A stretch of 64,000 nucleotides of DNA, from contig NZ_SZPZ01000003.1 in the NCBI RefSeq assembly GCF_005233875.1, forward strand, positions 310,001 through 374,000, in the 5' to 3' direction. Shown here piece after piece: positions 47,703 through 56,463 of this stretch. The position numbers were made by a program, and so were the translations under genes. The notes under the pieces were generated by a model that saw only the letters and a list, made by a program, of their open reading frames with translations, was not told the origin of the DNA and made no database searches. The DNA comes from Kribbella jiaozuonensis. GTDB taxonomy: Bacteria > Actinomycetota > Actinomycetes > Propionibacteriales > Kribbellaceae. The first letter of the stretch is position 1. Each line of letters begins with the position of its first letter.

Positions 47703-48593
47703 CTATTGTCCAGACGCCCAACTGTCCGCGAGGGACTGGTCCAGGGCGATCTTCGGCGACCACCCGAGCTGCTCGCCGATAAGCGTGGTGTCGGCCTGCT
47801 GCCACGTCGCGCCGAGCGCGGTTTCCTGGTCGGCGTCGTCCACGATCGTCGCCGGCTGGCCGCTCAGCTCGAACAGCTGTCCGGCAACGTCGCGGGCCAG
47901 CGTCGCCCGGCCGGTCCCGACGTTCAGCACCGGCGGCAGCGTCGCATCGGCGAGCGCGACCGCCAGCACCGCCTCGGCCACGTCCCGTACGTCGACGAAG
48001 TCCCGCCACACATCGAGCGACCCGACCTCGATCAGGTGTCGCGAGCGGAGGTCCTCGATCACCCGGCCGGTGAGCGTGCTCTCCGGCGCCCCCGGACCGA
48101 TCACGTCGAAGATCCGCAGTACGACGGCATCCGCGCCGCCGCGCTGGGCTCGCATGACGAGCTCCGAGCCGGCCAGCTTGGTCAGCCCGTACGGACCGAG
48201 CGGCTGGGGCGGGGTCTGCTCGTCGACGCTCGTGCCGTGCGGCGCACCGCCGTACTCCGCCGCGGAGCCGAGCTGGACGAACCGGGCGTGGCCGGCGTGG
48301 TCCCGGACCGAGGCGAGAAGCGCCTCGACCGCGATCACGTTCGCCCGGACCAGCTCGGCCGGCTCGCCCAGGGTCGCGCCGACGGCGTTGATGATCACGG
48401 TCGGCTTGTACATCCCGATCTGGGTGTCCAGCGCGTACGGATGCATCGAGGTCAGGTCGCACCGCCGGTACGGCTCGCTCCGGGTCCGACTGAGGCCGCG
48501 GTACTCGACTCCGCGGTCATCGAGCAGCGCGCAGATCCTGGCACCGAGGAAGCCCCCGGCGCCGAACACCATCACCCGCTCTGTTCCGGTCAC
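47703..48593 (-). CDS. NAD-dependent epimerase/dehydratase (extended SDR)
   Basis: The protein has about 296 residues. The N-terminal FGAGGFLGARI is the Rossmann motif, and YGLTKLAGS carries the catalytic Tyr and Lys. It resembles sugar-nucleotide epimerases or reductases such as RmlD, and the substrate is unknown. The start is uncertain: GTG 48593 has GGAGG almost touching it, ATG 48572 and ATG 48650 are alternatives. It is divergent from the pentapeptide gene. Confidence 0.82.
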   Translation of the reverse strand: MTGTERVMVFGAGGFLGARICALLDDRGVEYRGLSRTRSEPYRRCDLTSMHPYALDTQIGMYKPTVIINAVGATLGEPAELVRANVIAVEALLASVRDHAGHARFVQLGSAAEYGGAPHGTSVDEQTPPQPLGPYGLTKLAGSELVMRAQRGGADAVVLRIFDVIGPGAPESTLTGRVIEDLRSRHLIEVGSLDVWRDFVDVRDVAEAVLAVALADATLPPVLNVGTGRATLARDVAGQLFELSGQPATIVDDADQETALGATWQQADTTLIGEQLGWSPKIALDQSLADSWASGQ

Positions 48594-48705
48594 TCCTCCA
48601 TCGTGCGGTCCGTACTTGTCGGTCCGCCCTCCGTTCTCCGTCGTCAGCATCACAGTGTCGGTACGGCGTGACAGGCTGGGGCCTCTGATCGAGCGAGGGA
48701 GAGCC

Positions 48706-49308
48706 ATGGCTGACCGACGCCGGGGTGTGCCGACCGAGTCGACGATCCGGGACTGGGACGACGCGGACCCGTCCGGGCAGACCTACCAGCGGGTGCTGTT
48801 CATCGACTCCGACCTGACCGAGGTGGACAACCACGGCGGGGTGTTCGAGGAGTGCACGTTCCGCGGGGTCCGCTTCAACGCCTCGACGCACACCGACGCC
48901 GCGTTCGTGAACTGCACGTTCGTCCGGTGCTCGCTGTTCGACACGACGTTCACCCGCTGCAAGATGGTCGGCAGCTTCTTCGACGACTGCACGTACAACC
49001 TGCTGAAGGTGAACGGCGGGGACTGGTCGTTCACCGCGCTGCCGGGTGCGGACCTGAAGGGGACCGAGTTCACCGGGGCGAAGTTCCGCGAGGCGGAGCT
49101 GACCGGGATCCGGGCTGCGAAGGCGTCGCTTCGGGATCTCGACCTGTCCGGCGCTTCGTTGCAGCGGGCCGACCTGACCGGCGCCGACCTGCGCGGATCC
49201 GATCTGTCGACGCTCGATCCACTGACCGTGACGCTGCGGGACGCGCGGATCGACATGACCCAGGCGATGGTCGTCGCCGCCTCCCTGGGACTGGACGTGC
49301 GGCCGTGA
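48706..49308 (+). CDS. Pentapeptide-repeat protein
   Basis: The protein has 200 residues with about 25 pentapeptide units of A(D/N)Lxx type, for example FEECTFRGVRF, ADLKGTEFTGAKF and ADLTGADLRGSDL. These fold as a right-handed beta-helix that mimics DNA. MfpA/Qnr relatives protect gyrase from quinolones, but most family members are uncharacterised, so resistance is only a possibility. The ATG at 48706 follows GAGGGAGA. Confidence 0.88.
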   Translation: MADRRRGVPTESTIRDWDDADPSGQTYQRVLFIDSDLTEVDNHGGVFEECTFRGVRFNASTHTDAAFVNCTFVRCSLFDTTFTRCKMVGSFFDDCTYNLLKVNGGDWSFTALPGADLKGTEFTGAKFREAELTGIRAAKASLRDLDLSGASLQRADLTGADLRGSDLSTLDPLTVTLRDARIDMTQAMVVAASLGLDVRP

Positions 49309-49310
49309 CC

Positions 49311-49370
49311 TGTGGATATCCCCAGGTAATCACGCGGTCATCCCCCGTCCTATCCACAACCTGTGGATAA
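49311..49370. other. Second group of DnaA-box-like sequences and dyad between convergent genes
   Basis: TGTGGATAT lies at 49311, CTATCCACA at 49350-49358 and TGTGGATAA at 49362-49370. The last two form a head-to-head dyad with a 3-base centre. The site sits one base from the VanZ-like gene stop and three bases after the pentapeptide gene stop, so it may simply be a shared terminator hairpin. An exact DnaA box on the - strand makes a second role possible. Confidence 0.45.
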
Positions 49371-50111
49371 CTATCCGGATAACTGTGTATTCGTTCTGTG
49401 ATATCTCACCGGCGTACCCGGCCGGTTCGCCGGGACGAGGGTCCCGCGCCGATGCCGCGCCGGCCGCCGAGGTCGTCGTACGACGAGCAGCGCCGCGTGC
49501 TCGACGACGTACGGCGGGGTCACGACCAGGTAGCGGCTCCGGGTCAGGCTCTGCAGACCCGCGGCGAGGCTGACCCCGCAGACGGCGCCGATCGAGTTCG
49601 CGATCAGGTCGTGCAGCTGGCACGAGCGGCCGAGCTGTGGGATCAGCGCCTGCACTGCCTCGACCGCGGCCGACATCCCGACCCCGGCGGCGATGCCGTC
49701 GCCCGGACGGCCGCTGGCCAGCGTGAGCATGCCCGCGGCCGGGACGAACAGCAGGATGTTCAGCAGCCCCTGGAGCGAGGTCAGTCCGCCGGTGGTGGTC
49801 AGGTGCGTGCCGCACTCGCCGATCTGGCTGAGGCGGTGCGGAGTCGGGCTGAGCGTCGCCGCGATGATCAGCGCGAACGCGGCCGGCATGCAGAAGGCCG
49901 CCAGCCTCGGCAGCAGGTCGCCCGGGCGCCGCAGAGCGGAAAGGGCGATCGGCAGGGTCATGCCGGTGAGCACGAGCCAGGTGTCCAACAAGTGTGGGAT
50001 ACCGCGATAAGTCTCGAGCACGCGTCCGGACCCTCCCGTGGTCGACGGCCTGCCTCGAACCTTCTCCTCGTCGATGTCGTTGCCTGACTCGACAATCTGC
50101 CGACCGGTCAC
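49371..50111 (-). CDS. VanZ-like membrane protein
   Basis: The protein has about 246 residues and four to five membrane helices. VanZ-family marks are IAATLSPTP, LQGLLNILLFVPAAGML and the C-terminal RSCQLHDLIANSIGAVCG. VanZ of enterococci gives low-level teicoplanin resistance; most actinobacterial members are of unknown role. GTG 50111 is a choice of convenience with no strong ribosome site. The open frame extends to 50372 over the pseudogene. Confidence 0.8.
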   Translation of the reverse strand: MTGRQIVESGNDIDEEKVRGRPSTTGGSGRVLETYRGIPHLLDTWLVLTGMTLPIALSALRRPGDLLPRLAAFCMPAAFALIIAATLSPTPHRLSQIGECGTHLTTTGGLTSLQGLLNILLFVPAAGMLTLASGRPGDGIAAGVGMSAAVEAVQALIPQLGRSCQLHDLIANSIGAVCGVSLAAGLQSLTRSRYLVVTPPYVVEHAALLVVRRPRRPARHRRGTLVPANRPGTPVRYHRTNTQLSG

Positions 50112-50272
50112 ACCGCCGCCAGAGGTGTCCGGACATCTGCACGCAGCCGCAAACTCCCCGTGACAGTCCGTGCACAAACTGTCACGGAAGAAAGGTGCTC
50201 GGGGCAACGATCGTGTGCCTGCCGGGGTCGGCTGGGTACCTGGGGCTCGCACCCGAGCCGGAAGGAGCAGCC

Positions 50273-50589
50273 GTGCCCGACCCACCGCTCCGCGCGATGA
50301 CCTGGAACATCTGCGTCCACTCCGCGAGGTCCTGATCGACGCCTGGGTGGCGGGCGGCGGTGCGGCGGACACGGTGACGCTGCCTTCGACCCATCCGTCG
50401 GCGCCTCTCGAGGCCGGGCCGGAGCTGGTCGATCAGCGGATCGACCACATCTTCTACCGGCCCGGCCACGAGGATCAGCTCGTCAACGTCGAGTCGGCCG
50501 TGATCGCGGGGGATGCCGTGGACGGTACGTTCCCCTCCGACCACCGGGCCGTCGTGTGTGACTTCCGCTGGCGGAACCGCGGAGCCTGA
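50273..50589 (+). pseudogene. Remnant of an endonuclease/exonuclease/phosphatase family gene
   Basis: A GTG with GGAAGGAG upstream starts RAMTWNICVH, the typical N-terminus of this family, but that frame stops at 50335. From about 50321 a different frame continues with LREVLIDAW and ends with DQRIDHIFY and TFPSDHRAVVCDF, the family's catalytic Asp-His C-terminus. The whole middle of the enzyme, roughly 150 or more residues, is missing. It is a frameshifted internal deletion of a once functional nuclease or phosphatase. Confidence 0.85.
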
Positions 50590-50693
50590 TCAACCGATCG
50601 GTGGAGTCGGTTGGGGCCGGCTGGGCGATGTGTGCACCGGGGCCGGAACGGGAGAGTCGGGGTATCGAGATCGACCCCGAAACGGAGACCGAA

Positions 50694-51107
50694 ATGACCA
50701 CCCCGGTGAACGTCGAACACCCGCGGAGCGCGGCCGCGTTGCGGAGCGTGCAACTGCTGGTGGCGAGCTACCTCGCGGTCAGCGTGCTGACGCTGATCGC
50801 CATCATTGCCCTGCGCAACCACACGTCGATGGTGAACGACGCGGTCTGGACCCGCGGCACGATCGTGGTCGCCAGCGCCGTGCTGACCTTCCTGTTCGCC
50901 CGCAGCGCGGCGCGGGGCTCCCGGCGCGGATACCTCCGGCTGCGGATCGTGTCGGCGGTGATGCTGGTCGCGATCGTCGTGATCATCTCGCTGCCGGGCG
51001 TCTTCCCGCTCTGGATGAAGGGTGAGCAGGCCGTCTGCGGACTGCTGCTGCTCGGCGTCGCGCTGCTGGTGAACGGCAAGCACCTCCGCTCGGTGTTCAC
51101 TAACTGA
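50694..51107 (+). CDS. Four-helix membrane protein upstream of a two-component system
   Basis: The protein has 137 residues with four predicted membrane helices (starting near 19, 49, 83 and 107). I recognise no family. The histidine kinase gene starts one base after its stop, so the three genes probably form an operon and this protein could be a sensory or accessory partner. The ATG at 50694 has CGGAGA upstream. A 7-bp inverted repeat (50592-50613) upstream may end the pseudogene transcript. Confidence 0.7.
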   Translation: MTTPVNVEHPRSAAALRSVQLLVASYLAVSVLTLIAIIALRNHTSMVNDAVWTRGTIVVASAVLTFLFARSAARGSRRGYLRLRIVSAVMLVAIVVIISLPGVFPLWMKGEQAVCGLLLLGVALLVNGKHLRSVFTN

Positions 51108-51108
51108 C

Positions 51109-52320
51109 ATGAGCGAGCAAGCCTGGCCGGTGCGGTTGACGGTGGTGCCGTACGTGCTTCTCGCGTGCATGACCGCCGTCACCATCCTGATCAAGCGCGA
51201 ACAGCCCGGGTCGCTGACCGTCGACCTGGTGCTGTGCGCGCTGATCGCGTTGTGGACACTGCTGATGTTCACGCTCCGCCCGGCCTGGCGGACCAGGACC
51301 CGTCCGATGGCGATCTTCATCGCCGGATTCATCCTGCTGCTCGCGGTACTCGTGGTCCGCGATCCGTGGTTCGGGTTCCTCACGCCGGCCGGGTACTTCT
51401 ACACCTTCATCCTGCTGTCGTGGCCCGTTGAGCTGATCGGGATCGGAGCCGTCGCGGTCATCGCGGGCTGGGCGCAGTCGTACGACATTCCCAAGACCGA
51501 CGTGCTCGGCCTGCTCGGCTGTGCTGCTGTCATCGGGGTGAACGTGGCCGGGATGTGTTTCGCGGCATGGCTCGGCCGGCGCGGCGAAGTACTGAGCCAG
51601 CAGCGACAGGACGCGGTCGACGCGCTCACCCAGACCAACCGCCGGCTCGAGGCCACGCTCGCCGAGAACGCGAACCTTCACGAGCAGCTCCTGACCCAGG
51701 CCCGCGAGGCAGGGATCATCGACGAGCGGCAGCGGATGGCTCGCGAGATTCATGACACGCTCGCGCAGGGGCTGACCGGGATCGTCACCCAGCTCCAGGC
51801 GGCCGAGCACTCCGACGACTGGCGGCGGCATGTGACGAGCGCGGTCGGGCTGGCCCGCGAAAGCCTGACCGAGGCGCGGCGCTCGGTCCACGCGCTGCGT
51901 CCACAGCCGCTGCAGTCGGCGACACTGAGCGAGGCGATCGCGGACGTCGTACGGCGGTGGTCGGCGCTGCACGGCATCGACGTACAGCTGACCACGACCG
52001 GCACGCCGCGGGTGATGACACCGGAGGCGGAGTCGACGTTGCTCCGCGCGACGCAGGAGGCGCTCGTGAACGTGGCGAAGTACGCACAGGCAACCCGGGT
52101 GGGGGTGACGCTGTCGTACATGGAGAAGGAGGTCGCGCTGGACGTCCGCGACGACGGGGTCGGGTTCGATCCGGCCCGCAGTGTTGCGTCAGAGGCGGGT
52201 GGGTTCGGACTGGTCGCGATGCGGCAGCGGGTCGAGGCGTTGAACGGGACGTTGTCGGTCGAGTCGGAGCCGGGTCTGGGTACGGCGATCTCCGCGACGG
52301 TGCCGGGGGCGTCGGCATGA
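51109..52320 (+). CDS. NarL-type sensor histidine kinase
   Basis: The protein has 403 residues. About six N-terminal membrane helices (to residue 155) lead to a coiled coil (VDALTQTNRRLEATLAENAN), a HisKA_3 dimerisation domain with phospho-acceptor His215 in RMAREIHDTLAQGL, and a HATPase domain with DVRDDGVGFDP. It phosphorylates the response regulator encoded by the overlapping next gene. There is no extracellular domain, so the signal is probably sensed in the membrane. Confidence 0.93.
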   Translation: MSEQAWPVRLTVVPYVLLACMTAVTILIKREQPGSLTVDLVLCALIALWTLLMFTLRPAWRTRTRPMAIFIAGFILLLAVLVVRDPWFGFLTPAGYFYTFILLSWPVELIGIGAVAVIAGWAQSYDIPKTDVLGLLGCAAVIGVNVAGMCFAAWLGRRGEVLSQQRQDAVDALTQTNRRLEATLAENANLHEQLLTQAREAGIIDERQRMAREIHDTLAQGLTGIVTQLQAAEHSDDWRRHVTSAVGLARESLTEARRSVHALRPQPLQSATLSEAIADVVRRWSALHGIDVQLTTTGTPRVMTPEAESTLLRATQEALVNVAKYAQATRVGVTLSYMEKEVALDVRDDGVGFDPARSVASEAGGFGLVAMRQRVEALNGTLSVESEPGLGTAISATVPGASA

Positions 52321-52943
52321 TCCGGCTGCTGATCGCGGACGACCACCCGGTGGTGCGGGACGGGCTGAGCGGGATGTTCGCGGCCGAGCCCGGGTTCGAG
52401 GTGGTCGGTCAGGCGGGCGACGGAGCGGAGGCGATCGAGCTGGCCGAGACGCTGCGGCCGGACGTGATCCTGATGGACCTGCAGATGCCCGGCGTGAACG
52501 GACTCGCGGCGATCAGTGAGCTCACCGAGCGCGGGGTGACGGCTCGGGTGCTCGTGCTGACGACGTACGACACCGACGGGTACGTCGTACCCGCGATCGA
52601 GGCCGGGGCTACCGGCTACTTGTTGAAGGATGCGCCGCGGGATGAATTGCTGCGAGCGGTGCGAGCGGCGGCCGACGGGACGTCCGTGCTCGCGCCGTCG
52701 GTAGCGAACACGTTGATGAACCACGTCCGTACGCCGCCGACGCCCGACATCGTCAGCCCGCGTGAGCTCGAGGTCATCGAACTGGTGGCCGCCGGCAACA
52801 CGAACCGTGAGATCGCCGCCCATCTGTTCATCAGTGAGGCGACGGTCAAGACGCATCTGCTGAACATCTACGCCAAGCTCGGCGTACCGGACCGGGCGTC
52901 TGCTGTTGCCGAGGCGTTCCGACGCGGCTTGCTGAACAGCTAG
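52317..52943 (+). CDS. LuxR/NarL-family response regulator
   Basis: The protein has 208 residues. The receiver domain has acidic residues in IADDHPVVRDG and phospho-acceptor Asp54 in ILMDLQMPG. The C-terminal LuxR HTH (about 145-205) reads SPRELEVIELVAAGNTNREI, continuing into AAHLFISEATVK. The ATG overlaps the kinase stop. The target genes are unknown. It overlaps the convergent PaiB-like gene by four bases. Confidence 0.94.
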   Translation: MIRLLIADDHPVVRDGLSGMFAAEPGFEVVGQAGDGAEAIELAETLRPDVILMDLQMPGVNGLAAISELTERGVTARVLVLTTYDTDGYVVPAIEAGATGYLLKDAPRDELLRAVRAAADGTSVLAPSVANTLMNHVRTPPTPDIVSPRELEVIELVAAGNTNREIAAHLFISEATVKTHLLNIYAKLGVPDRASAVAEAFRRGLLNS

Positions 52944-53551
52944 GGCCGGTACCGGACCACCGCGTCGGCGCTGAGGTCGTCGCCGTTCGCGCGCAGGCCG
53001 TCGACCACTCCGTCGATGTCCGCGGCCGGGCGGTTCTGGCTGAGTTTGAACTTCGCCTCGATCCGGTGGATCGCGAGTTCGACGCCGACGATCGCCCGCA
53101 GTTGCCCCTGCACGTACTTATCCGGCGCATCGTCGACCGACCACGGTTCGGGCCGGCCGAGCTCGTGCCGATCCGACAACCGGCGTACGACGTCCTCGAC
53201 CCACGCCGCGTCGTCGTGCACGGTCAGCTCGCCGTACACATGTGCGGTGACGTAGTTCCACGTCGGTACGACGCGACCGTGCTCCTGCTTCGACGCGTAC
53301 CAGGCCGGTGAGACGTACGCGTTCGGGCCGCGCATGATCACCAGCGCGTCACCGATCGTCTCGCGCTGCCAGTGATCGTTGTTGCGGGCAACGTGTCCGA
53401 GCAGCACGTTGCGCGGGCGGTCGTAGATGAACGGCAGCATCGTCGCGACCAGGCCGTCCGGCGTCATCGTGATCAGATCGGCGGCGCCGTGGTTGGCCAG
53501 CAGTTCCTGTACGGCGTCGTCGTCCGGGGCAAAGTGCTTGGGAACATACAC
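52940..53551 (-). CDS. PaiB-like FMN-binding protein
   Basis: A 203-residue split-barrel protein of the PaiB (FMN-binding negative transcriptional regulator) family. Hallmarks are VYVPKHFAPDD, PFIYD and SPAWY with VPTWNY. In Bacillus PaiB was linked to repression of sporulation and protease genes, but the biochemical role is unsettled. GTG 53551 has GGGAGA about eight bases upstream. Confidence 0.9.
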   Translation of the reverse strand: MYVPKHFAPDDDAVQELLANHGAADLITMTPDGLVATMLPFIYDRPRNVLLGHVARNNDHWQRETIGDALVIMRGPNAYVSPAWYASKQEHGRVVPTWNYVTAHVYGELTVHDDAAWVEDVVRRLSDRHELGRPEPWSVDDAPDKYVQGQLRAIVGVELAIHRIEAKFKLSQNRPAADIDGVVDGLRANGDDLSADAVVRYRP

Positions 53552-53603
53552 AGCACAAGTCTCCCGACCGCCCCGGCCGAGCGACAGGGCCAATCAGGCC
53601 TCG

Positions 53604-54242
53604 TCAGATGACGATCTCATCGATCCAATCAGCCGGCGCCTGCTGGTGGAGGCGCCAGTAGTGCTGTGCGATCTCGTCGGGATCCCACCCGGTGCCCGGT
53701 CCGACACCACCGCTGACCGTCACGCTTGCAGCGTGGACGCCGGCGGCGCCGTACTGCTGGTGCAGGAGTGCAACGAGCGTGCGGATACCCGCCTTGCCCA
53801 GCGACAGGCTCGCGTAGTCAGGCTTCGACAGCGGCATCCCGCCGGTGATCAGGAACGACCCGCTGCCCCGCTCGGCCATCGCGGGCGCGAGGTGCGCGGC
53901 GGTGGTGATCGCCCCGACCACGTTCACCGCCCACGCCTCACGGTGCTGCTCCGCGGTCAGGTCACCGACCCGGTCAGCCTGGATCAGCGCTGCGTTGTAG
54001 ACCACAACCTCCGGTACGCCGAACGCCTCGACGACCCGGTCCAGAGCGGACCGCAGGCCGACCTCGTCGGTCACGTCAGCGGTCACCGGCAGTACGTCGG
54101 CACTCCCGAGCTGCTCCGCGGCCGCCTTCACCGTCGCCTCCGACCGCGCGACCAGCCCGGCACTCATCCCCTCCCGCACGAACCGGCGCGCTACCGCGAG
54201 ACCGATCCCGGGTCCGACCCCCACCACCACGACTCCAGCCAT
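53604..54242 (-). CDS. Short-chain dehydrogenase/reductase, atypical
   Basis: The protein has 212 residues. The nucleotide motif is VGVGPGIGLAVARR, a GxGxGIG variant in place of TGxxxGxG. NAA (YNAALIQ) replaces NNAG, and the usual YxxxK appears as YASLSLGK. It resembles the SDRs annotated in many actinobacteria with unknown substrate. It lies between the PaiB-like gene and the AsnC-type regulator on the same strand but with no overlap. Confidence 0.82.
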   Translation of the reverse strand: MAGVVVVGVGPGIGLAVARRFVREGMSAGLVARSEATVKAAAEQLGSADVLPVTADVTDEVGLRSALDRVVEAFGVPEVVVYNAALIQADRVGDLTAEQHREAWAVNVVGAITTAAHLAPAMAERGSGSFLITGGMPLSKPDYASLSLGKAGIRTLVALLHQQYGAAGVHAASVTVSGGVGPGTGWDPDEIAQHYWRLHQQAPADWIDEIVI

Positions 54243-54266
54243 ACGACCGAGGATAAAGGTGACGCG

Positions 54267-55223
54267 TCACCGACGTGGCAGGAGGGTGCCTGCTCGTTTC
54301 ACGGTGGTGGTCAGCGGCACGGTCTCGATGTGCGTGATGCCGGGGAGCGTGCCGATCCGCTCGGAGAGGTAGTCGTACAGCGCATCGGGATCCGCGCAGA
54401 CGACGAATCCGAACAGGTTGGTCGCTCCGGTGACGGCTGCGGCGTACGCGATCTCCGGATGCTGCGTGAGCGCGTCCGCGACGGTGGTGAGTGCCGAGGG
54501 CGCGACCGACATCCACAGGATCGCCTCGGTCGCGTAGCCGAACAGCATCGGGTCGGCCTCGACGTCGAGGTACATCGCGCCGGCGCGGAGCAGCTCGCCC
54601 AGCCGTCGCCGTACGGTCGACTCCGGCATCCCGGTCGCGGCGGCGAGCGCGGGGTATGCCGCACGCGCGTCCTTGGCCAGCTCGGCCATCAGCCGCTGAT
54701 CCTGGGCAGTCAGCTCGAGCGGTACGTCGTACTCCGGGGCCGGCATGCGCAGCCGATCAACCTGCTCCTCGGTGAGTGCCGTTGTACGTCCCGACCAGCC
54801 TGCTGTGCCGGCGACCGCTCGGAGCATGCACTGCGCGGTGACCGAGGTGATCCGCGGGCCCCGCGGAAGCTTCTGCAGCAGCGGGGCGCGCTGGCTCTGG
54901 GTGTGCGTGATGCAGGTGACCTCAAGGCCTCCGGACGTGAGGTACACCCACGACGTGTCGTCCCGGCGCGCCATCGCCGCGGCAACCGCGACCGCAGAGT
55001 CGGGCGCGCACTGGATCCGGACCAGCCAGTCGACCCAACCCAGCCGCGGACTCGACGGTACGGCGACCACGCGGACCGCACCTGTTTCGCGCAGCCGGTG
55101 ATAGCGGCGCGCGATCGTGCGGTCGGAGGCGCCGAGCACTGCCGCGATCCGGCTGAACGACGCCCGCCCGTCCACCTGCAACGCGTGTACGAGCTGCTCG
55201 TCCAACCGATCGAAATCCACCAT
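54267..55223 (-). CDS. Double-domain Lrp/AsnC-type regulator
   Basis: The protein has 318 residues built as two AsnC units. The first HTH (LDEQLVHALQVDGRASFSRI) and ligand-type region are followed by a second HTH (LTAQDQRLMAELAKDARAAY) and a C-terminal RAM-like domain. Such fused proteins usually sense an amino acid or related metabolite. ATG 55223 is chosen with GGAGG five bases upstream. It is divergent from the esterase-amidohydrolase pair with a perfect 14-bp palindrome between them. Confidence 0.9.
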   Translation of the reverse strand: MVDFDRLDEQLVHALQVDGRASFSRIAAVLGASDRTIARRYHRLRETGAVRVVAVPSSPRLGWVDWLVRIQCAPDSAVAVAAAMARRDDTSWVYLTSGGLEVTCITHTQSQRAPLLQKLPRGPRITSVTAQCMLRAVAGTAGWSGRTTALTEEQVDRLRMPAPEYDVPLELTAQDQRLMAELAKDARAAYPALAAATGMPESTVRRRLGELLRAGAMYLDVEADPMLFGYATEAILWMSVAPSALTTVADALTQHPEIAYAAAVTGATNLFGFVVCADPDALYDYLSERIGTLPGITHIETVPLTTTVKRAGTLLPRR

Positions 55224-55247
55224 GATCGCCTCCATCATGTCGGAATC

Positions 55248-55261
55248 CGCCAGATCTGGCG
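55248..55261. promoter_or_regulatory. Perfect 14-bp palindrome between the AsnC regulator and the esterase operon
   Basis: CGCCAGATCTGGCG reads the same on both strands and sits 25 bp from the regulator start and 41 bp from the esterase start. Lrp/AsnC proteins bind short dyads in divergent promoters, so this is the best candidate site for the adjacent regulator. Confidence 0.6.
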
Positions 55262-55302
55262 ATGCTTCTGACGCGGTGGCGTGCGCTTGGGACTGTCGGA
55301 GC

Positions 55303-56463
55303 GTGAACACAACCATCAGCCAAGGACAACTCCGCGGCCGCCGGGCCGACGGGATCGATGCGTACCTCGGGATCCCGTACGCGACCGCCAACCGGTTCGA
55401 GCCGCCACAACCAGCGCCACCGTGGACCGGCATGCGGGACGCGACCCAGGTCGGACCGGCCGCACCGCAACCAAGATCCCGGCTCGCCGACGTGATCGGC
55501 GACCGATCGCTCGAGCAGTCCGAGGACTGCCTCAACCTCAACGTCTGGAGCCCGAGCGAGCCGGCCGGCACGCCACGCCCGGTCCTCGTCTTCCTGCACG
55601 GCGGCGGTTTCAGCACCGGCTCCGGCGGCCTCGCCTGGTACGACGGTGCACGGCTGGCGCGGCGCGGTGACTTCGTCGTCGTCACGATCAACTACCGCCT
55701 CGGCGCCCTCGGGTACCTCCGGCTGGAACACGACAACCTCGGCCTGCTCGACCAGCTCCAGGCGCTGCGCTGGGTGCAGGAGAACATCGCTGCCTTCGGT
55801 GGCGACCCGGCCGCCGTCACAGTCGCCGGCCAGTCCGGCGGCGCGCTCTCGATCGTCGCCATGCGCAAACCTGACGGGCTGTTCCAGCGCGCGATCCTGG
55901 AGAGCCCGCCGCTCGGGTTGCGTCCGCAGACTCAGGACGTGGCCGCTGCGATGGCCGCGGAGTTCGTCGAGATCCTCGGATCGGACCCGTACACAGCGGC
56001 CGTCGACGACATCCTCGCCGCCCAACTCGAGCTCGCCGTACGGCACCCGGGACCGATCCCGCCGTTCCACCTCGTCGGAGACGAACTCACCGCCTTGCCG
56101 GACGTGGACGTCCTCATCGGTTGGTGTCGCGACGAGGCCAAGGCGTACGGCGCGGGACCCGAGGTGACCGAGTCGTTGTTCAGTACGCCGATCAAGTCGT
56201 ACGCCGAGCAGCTCGAATCGGCGTGGGTCTATCGCTTCGACTGGAGCGCACCGGGCAACCCGCTCGGGGCGTGTCACAACCTCGAGCTGCCGTTCGTGTT
56301 CGGCAACCTCGACGCCTGCCGGGACGCGGCGATGCTGACCGGCGCCGCTGACGACGGGCTGACCGCGATGGTCGACGTCGTGCAGACGGCGTGGACCGCC
56401 TTCGTCCGCGACGGGAATCCGGGCTGGCCGGCGTCCGACCTGCACGTTCTGGACTTGCCATGA
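55303..56463 (+). CDS. Carboxylesterase type B
   Basis: A 386-residue alpha/beta hydrolase. It has the oxyanion loop HGGGFSTGSG, nucleophile Ser178 in AGQSGGA, acid Glu in GWCRDEAKAY and catalytic His in CHNLELPFVFG. It is shorter than the usual 480-550 residues because the middle region is trimmed, but the triad is complete. It hydrolyses an unknown ester or carbamate. GTG 55303 is used although GGAG lies very close. The stop overlaps the amidohydrolase start (ATGA). Confidence 0.88.
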   Translation: MNTTISQGQLRGRRADGIDAYLGIPYATANRFEPPQPAPPWTGMRDATQVGPAAPQPRSRLADVIGDRSLEQSEDCLNLNVWSPSEPAGTPRPVLVFLHGGGFSTGSGGLAWYDGARLARRGDFVVVTINYRLGALGYLRLEHDNLGLLDQLQALRWVQENIAAFGGDPAAVTVAGQSGGALSIVAMRKPDGLFQRAILESPPLGLRPQTQDVAAAMAAEFVEILGSDPYTAAVDDILAAQLELAVRHPGPIPPFHLVGDELTALPDVDVLIGWCRDEAKAYGAGPEVTESLFSTPIKSYAEQLESAWVYRFDWSAPGNPLGACHNLELPFVFGNLDACRDAAMLTGAADDGLTAMVDVVQTAWTAFVRDGNPGWPASDLHVLDLP

